Assembly (NCBI RefSeq): GCF_000208865.1
Contig: NC_018396.1
Location: 1,240,001 to 1,304,000 of the forward strand
Direction of reading: 5' to 3'
From: Neospora caninum Liverpool
Taxonomy: Eukaryota; Apicomplexa; Conoidasida; Eucoccidiorida; Sarcocystidae
DNA length: 64,000 nucleotides
Position numbers and translations under genes: made by a program. The notes beneath the pieces are model-generated. The model worked only from the letters and a program-made list of their open reading frames with translations, did not search any database and was not told the origin of the DNA. Shown in pieces: positions 1 through 11,981 of this stretch (position 1 is the first letter of the stretch; every line of letters begins with the position of its first letter).

Positions 1-2279
1 AGTTACCGCCCTCGTGCGTCGAGCTGGAGTCTTAATTTTCAGTGTGTGTTTACCTCGCTTGTCGTCGTGACAGCAGAAGGATGTTTTATCGAGGCAATTT
101 CTTCCTGGCAAGGCATGTGCCACAGGCACCGAGTTCAAAGGATTTCCTAGATCCAATTTTGCCAGTTTTGACGAACAGAGAAGCATATACATAAGCGGTG
201 CATGATGCCCCCGTATATACCACATAACGGGTATCCAAGTGAGAAGGAAGTAGCACGAGACTACGCTTTCGACTTGCTTTCTGTTTGAGCGCGCCCTACT
301 GTATGCAAAAGGTGAGGAAAACCTCTGGGCATACAACCAGACCGTGGGAAACACGATCCAGTCGGTGAAAGAAGGCGCTACAGCTCCCGTGCCGTCGACA
401 GTGAAGCTTCAGAACATGCACAGATGCGTCTGAATAAACATAGTGAATCAGCTAAGCTAAACACATGAGTAAACATACCCATGTGTGTATTAAGGATGCA
501 ATTTTTGGATATCGTGAGGTTGCCAAGTATACCGTGACCAACAGCGGAGAGAGAGCACTGTGGTTAATAGCGAAACAGAGACATTGGTATCCACTAGTGT
601 ACGACAGCTGTGTAGAGGACGCCCTTGTTGGCCATCTAACGCATGTGTTTCCCCGAGCTGGGCATTAGGGTTGGTTGGTCGACGATACTCCTTAAGTCAT
701 TCCTATGCATGTATGTTCTCTGCCAGAAGGCCATGTGCATGTTGGCAAGCACGGAAGTAGTTCCCAGTGTGCATTGATGAGGACTGAATATACAAGCGCA
801 CGAATGGGCGGATATAACATTTACAATTAATGCCTCTCAAATTTGTATAAATATCCGTGTATAAGTTTCCGTATTGTTGCGATTTCCCGTTTCGTTCTTT
901 GGTCGTTAGGCGCGCCTTGCCGAAGTGAAGATCCGCCGTTTCCCTGTCTGTGCATCATTCCGTATGATTACGCGAGAGCGCACACGTCAAGCACGCACGA
1001 AGGACTAATCTCTCTTTCCATCTCGCAGAAGTGAAGATATGCTTCTTTTCCCCTCTCCTCCTAAAAAGACCAGGTTTCTCGCTGCACCACATCGCGCGCG
1101 AAGGGGGCACGTCTTGGAACTGGGGGTTCGCTCGCAAACAGTGAACGGCATTCGCTTTGATGGCTTCCTCCTACACACGCTAGACGAATCATCCTCAGCG
1201 TGGTTGCTTTTTGCCAGCCTCACGAGGTTCAGCTCTTTCTTGTGGCCGTCGTGTGCCGTGCATGAGATGCCTAGAGAGTATCGGTCTGATTGTAAGCGCG
1301 TGCCGGAGTTGACCCTCTCGAAGCCTCGTAAAGACACAGTTTGAAATCCAACTTCAGCTGGGATTATAATTAAGAAGCAAACGACAAAAGAAGTGACACA
1401 GGGGCGAGGGCGTGATGAACAAGGCCGCGCTGAGCAGACAGACAAAACGCCATCGATCAGCGGAAGGGGGGAAAGCGGCTCTCAACAGCCCGGGGCTGTT
1501 GTGCAATGTGATTCGTCATCGAACAACAGCTAAAACCTGGATGGGATTCTCTCACTTTCCATAAAAGACACCAAAATGAACTTTTGAGTTGAGGTGAAAG
1601 ATATGAAAAAGGGGACTGGCCGGTTTTCATTTCTTTCGCGTGCGTTTTTCACGGGAGCCTGCGGTGTGTCCTGGTGTCTGGTGTGCTGGTGGCCGGGCAC
1701 GTACGTGTGCACAGAAGTGACTGGAGTTTCTGTCGATTTCCCTGTTTCATTCCTCCAGACGTCCACGCAGTTTTAGCGCTTTCCCGGTCCGCGTTTCTTC
1801 GAGCGAACTGCATTCTTCACCGGGGATGTGGAAGTTCGTACGCCGCCTCTGCGCTGTTGCTCCGCATCTGCAAACCAATGTACGGAAACTACCAACGCAA
1901 AAAAGGCGGCCACAGCAGACAGGGTACACTCAGCTGAAGTCAGTGCGAACGTAGAGCTAGTCATAGAGCGGAAGGAATACCGTTTGACTATAGGCGCGAC
2001 CGGGATCGTATCCGCGCGACAAGGCGGTCGCTGTTTCCTTAATGAAAACAGAACTTCCGAATCAAAGGACAACGGAAACGTTGAGCGGCATCGGCTGCGA
2101 TGTTAGATGAGTCGATATGTGTAGATAAGAGACTCCGCCTTCGTCGTTGTCCCCCATTTCTTCCTCTTCTCTTCGTTGTCTCCGTTCAAATTTGCTCAAT
2201 ACCCGAGACTCGATACCAGAAGACGGGACAAAAGACATAGCCGCTCCTTCCTTTGTGGTCACGAAGACAAACAAGCACA
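1..2279. other. Non-coding left flank
   Basis: I see no supportable gene here. Open frames of 60-146 codons occur on both strands, but none has splice context or recognisable protein character. The last several hundred bases must contain the promoter and 5' UTR of the TRAX-like gene that starts at 2280. The segment is less GC-rich than the coding exons and has no long microsatellite. Confidence 0.5.
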
Positions 2280-2559
2280 ATGGACGGGGCACACACCAAC
2301 ACACAAGCCAGCGTGGCATCCCATACACCGCCATCTCCCTGTAAGGCGACGGACAGGACCGCCGAAAACATACGAATGATGACAGCGGCTGTGGCGCTCT
2401 CTATGGGTGACATCGACGGGCAAGATTTTGATTCGATGATTGCACTGTATGGACAAGAAGATGAACAACGAGAAATCATCATCAAGAAAGCCAGGTACAA
2501 ATCAAATACCAATACATACACCTGTTGACAAACATATGCATAAGTATATCTACTGCCCG

Positions 2560-2590
<31 letters not shown>

Positions 2591-3961
2591 TGAATCTAGG
2601 GAGACGGAGCGATTCTCTGTGTATATGTGTTCGTGTGTAAGCATTCATTCGGTAGAAGTGCTTTTACGGTTGTACGTTCGTGTTGCAGAGATATTTTGAA
2701 ACTGGCGAAACAGGCGATTTTTGCCCTACACAGACGAGACGTGGAACTCAGCGAACGTAACATCAAACACTGTCGTAGAATTGTTGCTGAGGTTGTACCA
2801 GTTACACAGGAATTCCCTGCTCTTCGGTTCCTCGGTAAGCAACAATTATATATATATATATATATGAATATATGTACATGTACTTGCATATATGCATAAA
2901 TAATATCCATATCTTTCAGTCTCTCTCTCTCTCTCTCTCTCACTATATATATATATATATATATTGAGAAAGGTCTGTAAAACACTTGATTCTGGTGGCC
3001 GTGCTGTCCTGTCAATATGAACACGTCTTTTTAGCTTTTCTACTTTTCCTTTGTCTTCTCTTTCCGAATATATACCGTGATCGTTCTTCGCGTGGCTCTC
3101 TTCCTGTTTTGTTCGTGTGTCTACTGTTCCGTTCCTCGCTCAGACGAGGTACACTGGTGTATGTACACCTGACCGTGGCTCTCTCACGGGTTTGTTCGTT
3201 TCTGTTTTTCCTAGTCTCCGCAGCGTCCCCGGGAAGCCGACTGTGAGCGGATGCCCGACATCGAATTCGGTGTCCGTGTCGCTTTCTCTGCTGCTTTACA
3301 GGCATCTTCGTCGGAGCCCTCGAGGAGATGGCTGAAGCTGAGATCTTTTATTCGTTCATTTCCGAGCGGCGGCTGCCTCAGTTTGCATCGCTCCATCCTC
3401 TGCGCGTCGAGGAGTATTTAGGGGGCCTCATGGATTTTACTGGAGAGCTCAATCGGTAAGGCCCCAAGTCTAGGTTGCGTCTCGCTTTTTCTGTCTCTAC
3501 GCCCCATTTGTGATAGGAAAACTTCTAGAGTTTCTGGATCTGTGCCGTCTGGTTCACGTCGGTCCTTACTAGCCTATGTTAGGTCTACAGGAAGGTTAGC
3601 GGTGTGTGGGCTCATGATTTCCACGGTGTTTGCTACTCGAATGTATTTGCTTGCGTGTGCCTTCTTCGTCTTGGGTCTCAGCTTCGCCGTTCTCCGAGCA
3701 ACCGAACAAGATCTGGACACCGTCTCTGTCTGCAGAGACTTTGTGAACAAGATCCACGAGAAAATGCTGCTTCTGGACCTGCGAAACTCGCCTCTGCGCC
3801 GAAAGTATGACACGCTGAAGTACACGGAAAAGAAACTCGAGTCTCTCTGCTACGAACTGCAAATGGGGCAGCGCCTAAAAGGCGTTATTCTCCCATCGAT
3901 GGCTTTGGAGCCCGAACCGATGCCAAAGGCGGACGCTGAGGAAAAGGAGGAAGGAAAGTAG
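2280..3961 (+). CDS. TRAX/translin-family protein (C3PO subunit-like)
   Basis: Exons are 2280-2494, 2689-2834, 3302-3455 and 3682-3961, giving 264 aa; all donors are GTA and all acceptors CAG. Seen: helical N-terminus with AKQAIFALHRRD (residues ~80-90), GALEEMAEAEIF (125-136), YLGGLMDFTGELNR (159-172) and LRRKYDTLKYTEKKLESLCY near the end. Family knowledge: these match human TRAX blocks such as KRTIFLLHR, LQEYVEAVSF and YLLGVADLTGEL, and the translin block LRKRYDGLKYDVKKVE. TRAX is the nuclease subunit of the translin-TRAX octamer (C3PO) that trims small-RNA passenger strands and tRNA fragments. The acidic residues E129, E132, D165 and E169 align with the TRAX acidic cluster, so an active nuclease is inferred. 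TRAX fits better than translin because of the MAEAEIF and DFTGEL blocks. Human TRAX is 290 aa, so the length is normal. A TTG-initiated N-terminal extension is unlikely. Confidence 0.86.
2562..2588. repeat. (TA)n microsatellite, intron 1 of TRAX-like gene
   Basis: About 13 uninterrupted TA units lie wholly in the first intron. Confidence 0.95.
2847..2964. repeat. (TA)n, (CT)n and (AT)n microsatellites, intron 2 of TRAX-like gene
   Basis: TA run at 2847-2865, CT run at 2919-2941 and AT run at 2944-2964. All lie in the second intron, between exons ending at 2834 and starting at 3302. Confidence 0.95.
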
Positions 3962-4133
3962 CAACGCATGAGAAAACTTGGAAACGCGCACTTTTCACAC
4001 ACTTGTCGATACGCCCCTCTTCCGGGGGCGAGCGCTGGTTCGGGAAGTTCCGTGGAAGGTTCGGGCGCGGGAACCATCTTGTTTCTCTGGATTTGCATGC
4101 CTCGGAAAAAATATGGAACAAATCGACGTGCCG

Positions 4134-4194
4134 CGACCTCCGAAGAGACTCGCGAGACAGCGACCTCCGAAGAGACTCGTGAGACAGCGACCTC
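4134..4194. repeat. 27-bp tandem duplication with partial third copy
   Basis: Units at 4134-4160 and 4161-4187 differ at one base (CGCGAG versus CGTGAG), followed by a 7-bp partial copy. It lies about 170 bp after the TRAX-like stop codon, probably in the 3' UTR. Confidence 0.9.
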
Positions 4195-6240
4195 GCAATT
4201 TTTTAGTCAACTACCGATCTGCGTTCGTCTCTTTCGTTCGCGTCCTGCCTTGCCCCCGTTTTTAGCTGTCTGCCGCACTGGCATGGATGGCACCCCGGCC
4301 CGAAAACCTTTTGCAGAAGAGACAAAAGCAGACTGGACATAAAAGAGAAAGGTGGTGGCGTGAGGAAAACAGTGGAAAGCGCCCGAGTCGTCGCGCTTTG
4401 ATGAAACACAGGTGGCTCCATTTTTTTTTAAAAAAAGGTATGCCCTTCCCATTTACCCCCATCAACAGTCGGATACGAGTATTTCACACCGGTGATGGAT
4501 TTGATGTCTGCTTTGGGCATGCTTTTTCTCCTGTTGTTGTTCCATGACTACAGTTGTTGGAGCGCCTCAGCCGTCTTCACGTGCTCGAAACGGCCGCACC
4601 CGCGACACAGAGGGCCTTGGACCGCCCCACGGTTCGTAGCTACAGTCAGAAATCCCGCAGCTGTTCTCGTGTGTCGGTCTCCAAACAGTGCAGCGTTTCC
4701 TGGCAGGAACCACTCTCCGTCACAAGAGACGGGAAAGGAGTTGTGCCCCCTCTTAACTCTCCGCGACTCTCTCGCCGAGGCCAACCGCGTTTGAGCACGG
4801 GTTTGCATAGGTGCATACAGCTTTGTATAGGTGTATGGCTGCTTCTACGCGTGGCATATATATCTAATAAAGCACCCTCCATCGACATAAACAAGCGCTG
4901 TGACCGGTGTCCGGTGGTGAGGCGGGAAGCTATACTCCGCAGCCAATCGCACTCCTGAAGAAACAGAGACCCGTATAGATTTCGCTGCTGTGCGCGATTT
5001 GAAGGTCAACAGAACAAGGGGGGAGGCTGAAAGTGCAGGCTGCGTTTCCTGTACATACCGCTGCAAGAACAAATGATCTTTTCCGTGGCGAGTAGCAGGC
5101 ACACAACAGCAACTTCATCTGCATGTCGAAGTATAGATCTTTTCGTGCAAATGGTACGTGTGTGCGCGGTTGCCATGGTGCAAGTATTGAGCACATCCTG
5201 CTAGCGTCAAGAGGCGTACACTCTTGTGCAATGCGGAGACAGAAGAGTGCCCAAAGCTTCCAACGTACTCGGAAAAACAAGGCTACATTCGCGACCTGAG
5301 CCGAGCACACAACCACAAGCTCTGTCCTCTCTTCGCTTAACCACTGGGCTGTCTCGACACTCCGCCACAAGCGGAAAGCGCAACCGACAACGCAGCTGGA
5401 CTTTTCAACATGTTCATCCGTTCTGTGCCGCATAGGCAAACCTCGGCGACGCATCCTTCACGCACGCTTCGAACTGCTCAGTCCTGCACCGGAGGATTCT
5501 TGAGAGAACGCAGACGCACCAACACGTGCCTCTGAACACAAAGATGCAGCTATCGAGCTACTCGGAGCAATGAAGAAAGGACACAGAACAGGGACAGAAA
5601 CAGGTTCCAGGAAGGGGGATGGGGACTGGAGCATTCATGCACTTTTACGGTAAGAACGTCCCTGGCAATTTCGGATTTGCACATTGACCACCGAGTTAGC
5701 CATGACACTTACACAGCTGCGTATACCAATATCGAAATGCACATAGTCGATTGGATGGCTCTGGAAAAAGGATGAATCACGAGGATATGTAGGTCAAAGA
5801 CAGGCGCCATACGTAACACTCATATACACATTGACACACATGTACATACATGAATGTATAGGTTAACCACGTCACGCGTGCTTCGCTGAAAGGCCAACTT
5901 TGTGAACCGCTGTTAGGTGTACATACACACAGACAAGACAACAAACGTTACAACGCCAACTTGGAAAATGCATACGCGATCTGCTTTCCGCGGGCACTCT
6001 TGGCCCGACATGGATGCACCCCACTACGGACAAGGCTGGCCGATGACGAGCCACAAAAAGGAGACAGCGTTTCCGTTCACCCCTACAAGGGCTTCGGCCT
6101 ACTTCGTCGAGCTCTTCGTCTCCCTCTTCATTCTCCCCTGTACCTTTTCGTCTCTGTGTCGCTTTATCTTCTCTCTGTCCCCTCTTTCCCTCTTTTGCCC
6201 CGTCTCTTCTCGCTTTCCAGGGCTCTTCCCTCCGTTTCCG

Positions 6241-6257
6241 CCCCCCCCCCCCCCCCC
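6241..6257. repeat. poly-C tract
   Basis: Seventeen consecutive C residues at the end of a pyrimidine-rich run, just past the stop codon of the minus-strand CREST-family gene. The tract is therefore poly-G in that gene's 3' UTR. Confidence 0.9.
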
Positions 6258-6275
6258 TTTCCCCTTTTGCGCCTC

Positions 6276-7957
6276 TCAAGAAAGTTTGATCATTTGCACT
6301 GCGGCCTCTGCTGACGCGTTCTCGACACCGGAAGACGCGTGCGTCGCTTTTTTGCCGTGCTTGTGCTCCTCTGCCAGGAGATGAACGGCGTCGCTGGCGG
6401 TTGCATAGAGAAGCCGCTGTCGCGTTTGCACCACATGAGGCGGATTGCACGCGTCCGTCCAGAAGTAAACGAAGGCGCCGATGAAGATGTGCCACAAGCT
6501 GAGAGCGAACAAGAATCCGAAACAAGCCCAAAGACGAAAGGTAAAGAACGAACCCAAGACTGGCAGAGCTCCTTGTTTCCTTCGGGTGAAAAGCGAGGCA
6601 AAATGAAACTCACGCAACCAACATAGATCCACCAATGTATATATATATATATATGTTATATATATACAAATATATATATATATATATATATTATCCCTAC
6701 ACGAGGAAACGCGTAAGTAGATTCATAAATATGCATACAACATCGGCATGCACAGGGGGGGGGGGAGGGGGCAGTTGACAAGGACAGGACACTTTAGGAG
6801 GCCTTGGAAAGCCGTGGCCTACGAGTGGATCATGTCTGTTTTGTATCTTTCTTCGCGCACCCGTGCTTGATCCTCAAATAGTCGTTTGCGTCATCCATTC
6901 CAAAGAAGAAGAAGACCGCGGCCAGAAGAAACGTGATTCCGCTGTACAGGCACGCCCTCCTCTGCAGGCGCGGCCGCACGCCACCCACGACGAGCATCAC
7001 CAGATATCCGCAGCCGAAGAAGACAATCGGGTACATTGTGTATCTGGGAAAACGCAGAGTGCAGATATGTCCAGAGCTAGAGGGCGTTTACGACGCACGT
7101 ACTCGCACAAAAAAGCCGTCCCCTCTGGAGTTTTCGGCACGGAAATCCGCGGTCTCGCAACAATATCGACGCCAGCAAGTTCTCTGTCATTCCTCCGTGT
7201 TGCGTTTAACAGCTCATACTTCAAACTCGACAGATTTCCTCCAGGTCTGACCCTTCGTAAGACAAACGCATTCCTTCCGGGAGGCATCAACACGGCCGCA
7301 CAAACGCAAACAAATGGGACACACGGGAGACCCTGCGTGGGGCCATGCAGCGACTCCCCGCGAGTGTGTCGATACTCATTTTCCCACATGCCTCGACAAC
7401 CTCTCTCGTATTGCTAGACATATAGGTATCCACTTCGGTTCACCTTCGGGCTGCTCCAGTTGAAAGGAGACATCCCAGAGAGCGAACCTCCTCCCCTTTT
7501 CTTCCAGGAGACACCTAGCACTCACGTAAATCTACATATACACGGCATGCGTATAGATAATTCCACTCGATAAATATACGTAGATATGTATAGATGTCTG
7601 AATAAATACACGGCACACATCCAGAAGACTTCACTTTAATAAAGGCCTCAAGGGTACGGTATCTCCAGATAAAGCTCCTCGCTGCGCGTCCCTGTCCGAG
7701 TTCTCTCTTTTGCTGGACGTACGCGAAATTCCACGGTTGAAGACACTGGGTAATGACCACGACGCAGAGTGGCACCATCCGACTCATGAGAACCCAGATG
7801 GGGCTGACGAACTGAAGAAGAGAGACAGAAGAAAGAGTTTACAAAAGAATCCAGTGGACGGTCGCCTGTCCCGTTTCGCCTCACATCTGCAGCAGCTAAC
7901 GGAATTCTGAACCGGACGCGCCGTTTCTGCCGTGTTCTTCTTGAATCCAACACCGAT

Positions 7958-7988
<31 letters not shown>

Positions 7989-9764
7989 CATATATATATA
8001 TATATACATACATTTCAATCTCCTAGGAGCATCTGCACTTGGTGCACGAACACACACACGCATGCGTATACGCATATTTATACATACATATCTGTGTAAA
8101 TATCTGTATATATACGAAGATGCGTATTTGTGTTAACGGAAAGAAACTCACACCTGGATGGTGCTACGGCGAATCTGCATCTTCCCTGTGGTGCATGCAT
8201 ATATATATATATATATATATGTATTTATAAACCAGGCTCGTACGCGAGACGAGAGAAGACAGGCGATCCTCAAACATACTTGGAGAGGCATAGCGAAGAA
8301 GGAGATCATGCACGTGATCGCGAAGACGTTGTCTGCTCTGTGCCACTGGAAAACGGGCACGGAACAGAGAAAACAGATCCTCTCTCAAAACGGGAACATC
8401 TCGGAACTTGCACAAACCCTGTCAAGTCTGGTGGCGAAACCCAAGACAAAGGAGACACTCCTCAAAAGGACGCGCGGAGAAAACTGCAGATTCCATGCCC
8501 TCGATGCTTACACCTCTCCCCGCGGGACTGCGTCCTACTCTCGATCGAGAGAGCCTATCTCCAGGAATACATAAGTATATACGTATATATATATATATAT
8601 ATATATGGATATGTATATGGATATAAGCAAAGCAGAGGTGTGTGTATGGGAATATGATACAAAAAAAACCAAGAAAATGCATCATGTAAAAAGATGGGCA
8701 TGCATACCCGCATATGCATACATAAAAATGCCTACGTGGACATACATACATGTATATGTGTATATATATGTATATATATATATATATATATGTATGTAAG
8801 ATAGACACTTGTTCACAAGGCAAATAGACATGCGTGTGTCGCTGTAAAGACGTGGCAAAAAAGTCTGTGGATGAGGAATGACCGGCGCGTATGTTCTTGG
8901 CTTTCTGAGCACCGTATATCGGCACAGAGACCCAAGCAGAGAGGCTCTGTATGAACAGACGAAAGGGAGGCAAGGCGGGTGTCTCTGCCGACTCACGTCG
9001 CTTTCCGTCCCCCCAAGGAAGTACGCTCTGTGGAAAGCATCCGGATCGTTCCCTTCCAGCGTCTGGAGAGTGTGGTACGCGACGGACGTCACCATGGCCG
9101 CGAACCCGACGAAAGCATCCAGTGGCAACCTGAACAAAAAGGACCGCAGAGAGAAGGTGCGATGGATAGACACGCGAAACGCAGGCAGAAACAAGGAGCG
9201 ACTCAAGGAACGAGCGGGGGAAGAAAAAGAGGAGGGAGAGGGTCGGGCATTCGCCAGATACAGGGATGGGAAAGTGAGACGACAAAGGGAGAGGAAAAGG
9301 AGAGGAGACTTACCCCACTTGCCAACTGCGGAAAATGCCAAAGAGGAGCACCACGTTGGTGGCCCCGGTGGTGAGAAGCTAAGAAGACAGCAGAAAGGAG
9401 CAGAAGAAGAGCCAGTGTGTCTTTTTCACTGTGTTGCGCACACATCTCAAAGCGGTCCTTCTCTCTCAGTTCTTTTCTGCGCAGCCTTTTTTTCCTCGTC
9501 ACCCTTCTCGTCCGCCAGTTTCATCTCCCCTCTCATCTTTTCCGGTCTCTCGGCGACCCTTTTTTCTCCTGTCGCTGTTTTCTGTTTTCATCTTTCCCTC
9601 TTCCGCTGCGGAGTTACCTGAGCCTGGAACTCCCACTGCTCCTTCAAGAGAGGATAGCCAGCAGCCGTGGCGAGACCGAATTGTCCATTTAAGAAGAGGA
9701 GGGACAGGAGAGCGAAAGAAAAGAAGAAGAAAGAAGACGACGCGCGGAACGCAGACAGCCGCAT
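6276..9764 (-). CDS. CREST-superfamily 7-TM protein (TMEM8/PGAP6/myomaker-like)
   Basis: Minus-strand exons: 9764-9618, 9378-9314, 9129-8997, 8345-8280, 8174-8154 (21 nt), 7811-7612, 7043-6861 and 6498-6276; 345 aa. Seen: signal peptide (MRLSAFRASSSFFFFSFALL..., cleavage near residue 36), then about seven hydrophobic helices. The motifs TSVAYH (S86, H90), WHRADN (D120) and IKHGLWH (H271, H275) give the S-x3-H, D and H-x3-H set of CREST membrane hydrolases. Family knowledge: PGAP6 cleaves GPI anchors, myomaker is a cell fusogen, and alkaline ceramidases share the fold. Myomaker's HSFYH and PKRST blocks line up with HGLWH and IRRST here. I infer a metal-dependent lipid hydrolase or receptor in the secretory or surface membrane; the substrate is unknown. 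Weak point: the donor at 7611 (CC|GTGTAT) is needed for frame, whereas the stronger-looking site after 7635 breaks it, so a small exon could be missing. The start is the first ATG before the signal peptide. Confidence 0.72.
6638..6692. repeat. (TA)n microsatellite, intron 7 of CREST-family gene
   Basis: Two TA runs are separated by a short GTTA/CAAA interruption, between the exons ending at 6861 and starting at 6498. A G-rich run (6755-6771) follows. Confidence 0.95.
7955..8012. repeat. (TA)n/(CATA)n microsatellite, intron of CREST-family gene
   Basis: TA runs with TACATA interruptions, in the intron between the 21-nt exon (8174-8154) and the exon starting at 7811. Confidence 0.95.
8197..8222. 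repeat. (TA)n microsatellite beside the micro-exon
   Basis: This TA run follows a TGCATGCA word and occupies most of the 105-nt intron between exons 8345-8280 and 8174-8154. Confidence 0.9.
8584..8797. repeat. (TA)n microsatellites, intron 3 of CREST-family gene
   Basis: TA runs at 8584-8606 and 8752-8797 in the 650-nt intron between exons 9129-8997 and 8345-8280. Confidence 0.9.
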
Positions 9765-11944
9765 CTTGTGGACGTGAGGGGGGGTCTCCTTCGTACTCTA
9801 CACGGCAAAAAATTCTCTCTGCACGACAGAGAAAAAGATGGCTCTTCGCTTTCTCCTTGACCCTGTTCCGCTCCGGCCTCTCGGGCTGCAGTCCTGGTGT
9901 TTCGCCGACTCGGATCGGAGAGACGAAAAACCTCAAAGAGGCAAACAACGACACCGAAGGACACCAAAAAAAGAGGAGCAAAGTCTCCAAAGGACACCTG
10001 CGTCTGAGGCGAGTCAGCCGATGGCGGGGGTTTGCCAGACAGGCAAGAGGCAGGGAAAAACGCGAGGAGAGAGCGAGGACGGCGGCGAGAACGAAAGACC
10101 GGTGGAAAAAAGCTCGCACCGCTTGAGACATCAGACCAGCCAGGCTGGATCCGCCGAAAGAGCAAAATTGCGAAGCGCCAGGAAGATGAAAAGAGAATGG
10201 AGCAGGCTCATTTCTCGTGCTGTGCCCCCAAGAGAGACAGAAGGAAACGGCAAGAGAACCGGAGGCAACCGGGAGGAAAGTGAAGCGCATCAACACGCAA
10301 AAGAGTAGATAGACAGGGGTGTGTACTTTACACCCGGCGTGGCAAACGCAAAAAGGCAAGACACAGCTTTTGTTTCTTCCTCATCTTTGTTCACTCGTTT
10401 GCCCCTCCAGAGTGGAAGAGTGAAGGGCTGTAGGTCCTCTGTGTGTGTTTGTCACAGGGGAGACGCCGGATTCTCAGGGAAGCGAGCACCTGCGTCCGCT
10501 GAGATGGCTTCTGAGCCCTCGCTCTGCTCAAACACGCACGCTTTTTCCGATTTCAGAGAGAGAACGGAAGGCCTGCTTTTTACAGTTCCCTGCCGAATGC
10601 ACGGCCCCGCGACACCTCATTCTCCAGCGGTGACTTCCTAGGTAGTTTTTTCGTGGAATTTGACCCCGTCGATTGTACCAACTAGTCCACTCGGACTCTC
10701 CTTTGGTCTTTTTCTTCCCGCAAAACACATACTACCGCAAAAAACCCTCCAGGCCCGCAACGTGGCGTGTTCGCAGGACCGCCGTCGCCAGCTGCCGTTG
10801 CACTGTACATACACCCGATAGATGCGTGGCGCTCGCCGGCAGCGAAAACAAGGACGGGGAGTCTCGGCAGAATCAAGAGACGCCAAAAGCCAAAGGCAGA
10901 GAGAGAGAGCCCCGCGAGTCCGCAGCTGGAGAAGACAAATGAGTGCGGCGCGGCGGTTCTCGAGACAGCTGACACACAGGAGTACGAAGGCCGAGACCCG
11001 TCTTTCTCCCAGTGTTCACCTGCGTGCTTCGCCTGGCAAAAAAGTGGATGCTTGGACTTGTTTGTAGGGGAAGGTGAAAGAGTGAGACAAGCAGAAGGGG
11101 GGGAAAAGGCAGAGCAACAGCGCGGCTGCACATGCAGTTTCGCGTCTCAGGAAGCTGCGCCAGGTCGTCCACGCCTGCGATGGTGGTAAACGCTGAGGAG
11201 CCTCGAAGGTCTCGTTCGCGTTTTCTCCCAACACGGGGAAAATGAGGAAAAGAGCGCCAAGGCAAGCACTCGCGTTCACACTCAAGTGCAACCGAAAAAA
11301 GAACGGAAAAAAGACGAAGCTAAAGGTGAAAAAGGCGCGAGACACGCCCCTGGAAAACGAAAAGACACCTTCTGTGCCAGGGCACATGCCTTCCACAGGC
11401 GAACGGAAAGAAGGGCAGCGAACTTACCCTTCATTCGGCTTTCGTTACATAGATAGCGGATTTTAAGCACTTCTTTCGTGTGTAAAGAGGACTGCATATT
11501 CGATGCTCCTGCCACGCAGTTTACCTTGTCGGTACATGCAGCAACAGATACAAGCACATATTGACAACGCAGAAATTTATTATATGTTTAAGAGTATATA
11601 AGCATATTATATATATCATGTATGTATGTAATTGTGTGTAAATATATCCATGTGCACGCGATGAGAGAGCTTGCCTTTTGCGGTAGCATGTGCCACAACC
11701 GGATCAGTGAGGTTTTGTCATGACCGATCCATACATGTCTATAGTCTATCATTTATAGATGTCTTTTCTTTACGTGAACGAAAGAGACGAACAGGGAATC
11801 AAGAACCATCGCTCTGCAGTTGTTTTAAAATGCAAGGGCTGCTCTCTTGTACCCCTGTTCTCGCCGGAGTCCAGGTGTACAACGTTAAATTCCAGCTTGA
11901 CTGGTATACTTGATTTTTAGAACCCCGACACCCTTTAACACATG

Positions 11945-11946
<2 letters not shown>

Positions 11947-11978
<32 letters not shown>
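11947..11978. repeat. (TA)n microsatellite
   Basis: About 16 TA units in the intergenic region between the CREST-family gene and the small membrane-protein gene. Confidence 0.95.

Positions 11979-11981
<3 letters not shown>

Larger units (their letters stand above)
3962..6275. other. Convergent intergenic region
   Basis: This holds the 3' flank of the plus-strand TRAX-like gene (stop at 3961) and of the minus-strand CREST-family gene (stop at 6276). I find no exon with splice signals and protein character. It carries a 27-bp tandem duplication (4134-4194), a pyrimidine-rich tract (about 6115-6275) and a C17 run (6241-6257). Confidence 0.55.

Noticed and set aside
1005..1445. 146-codon minus-strand frame in the left flank
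   Set aside because: No hydrophobic pattern, motif or splice context; length is within the range of chance frames in this base composition.
8422..9285. 287-codon minus-strand open frame
   Set aside because: It runs in another frame through exon 3 of the CREST-family gene and through TA-repeat introns (YIYIYI stretches), so it is a shadow frame.
9499..10359. 286-codon minus-strand open frame rich in Phe, Leu and Ser
   Set aside because: It overlaps the signal-peptide exon of the CREST-family gene in a different frame. Its content reads as translated pyrimidine-rich leader, and it has no domain.
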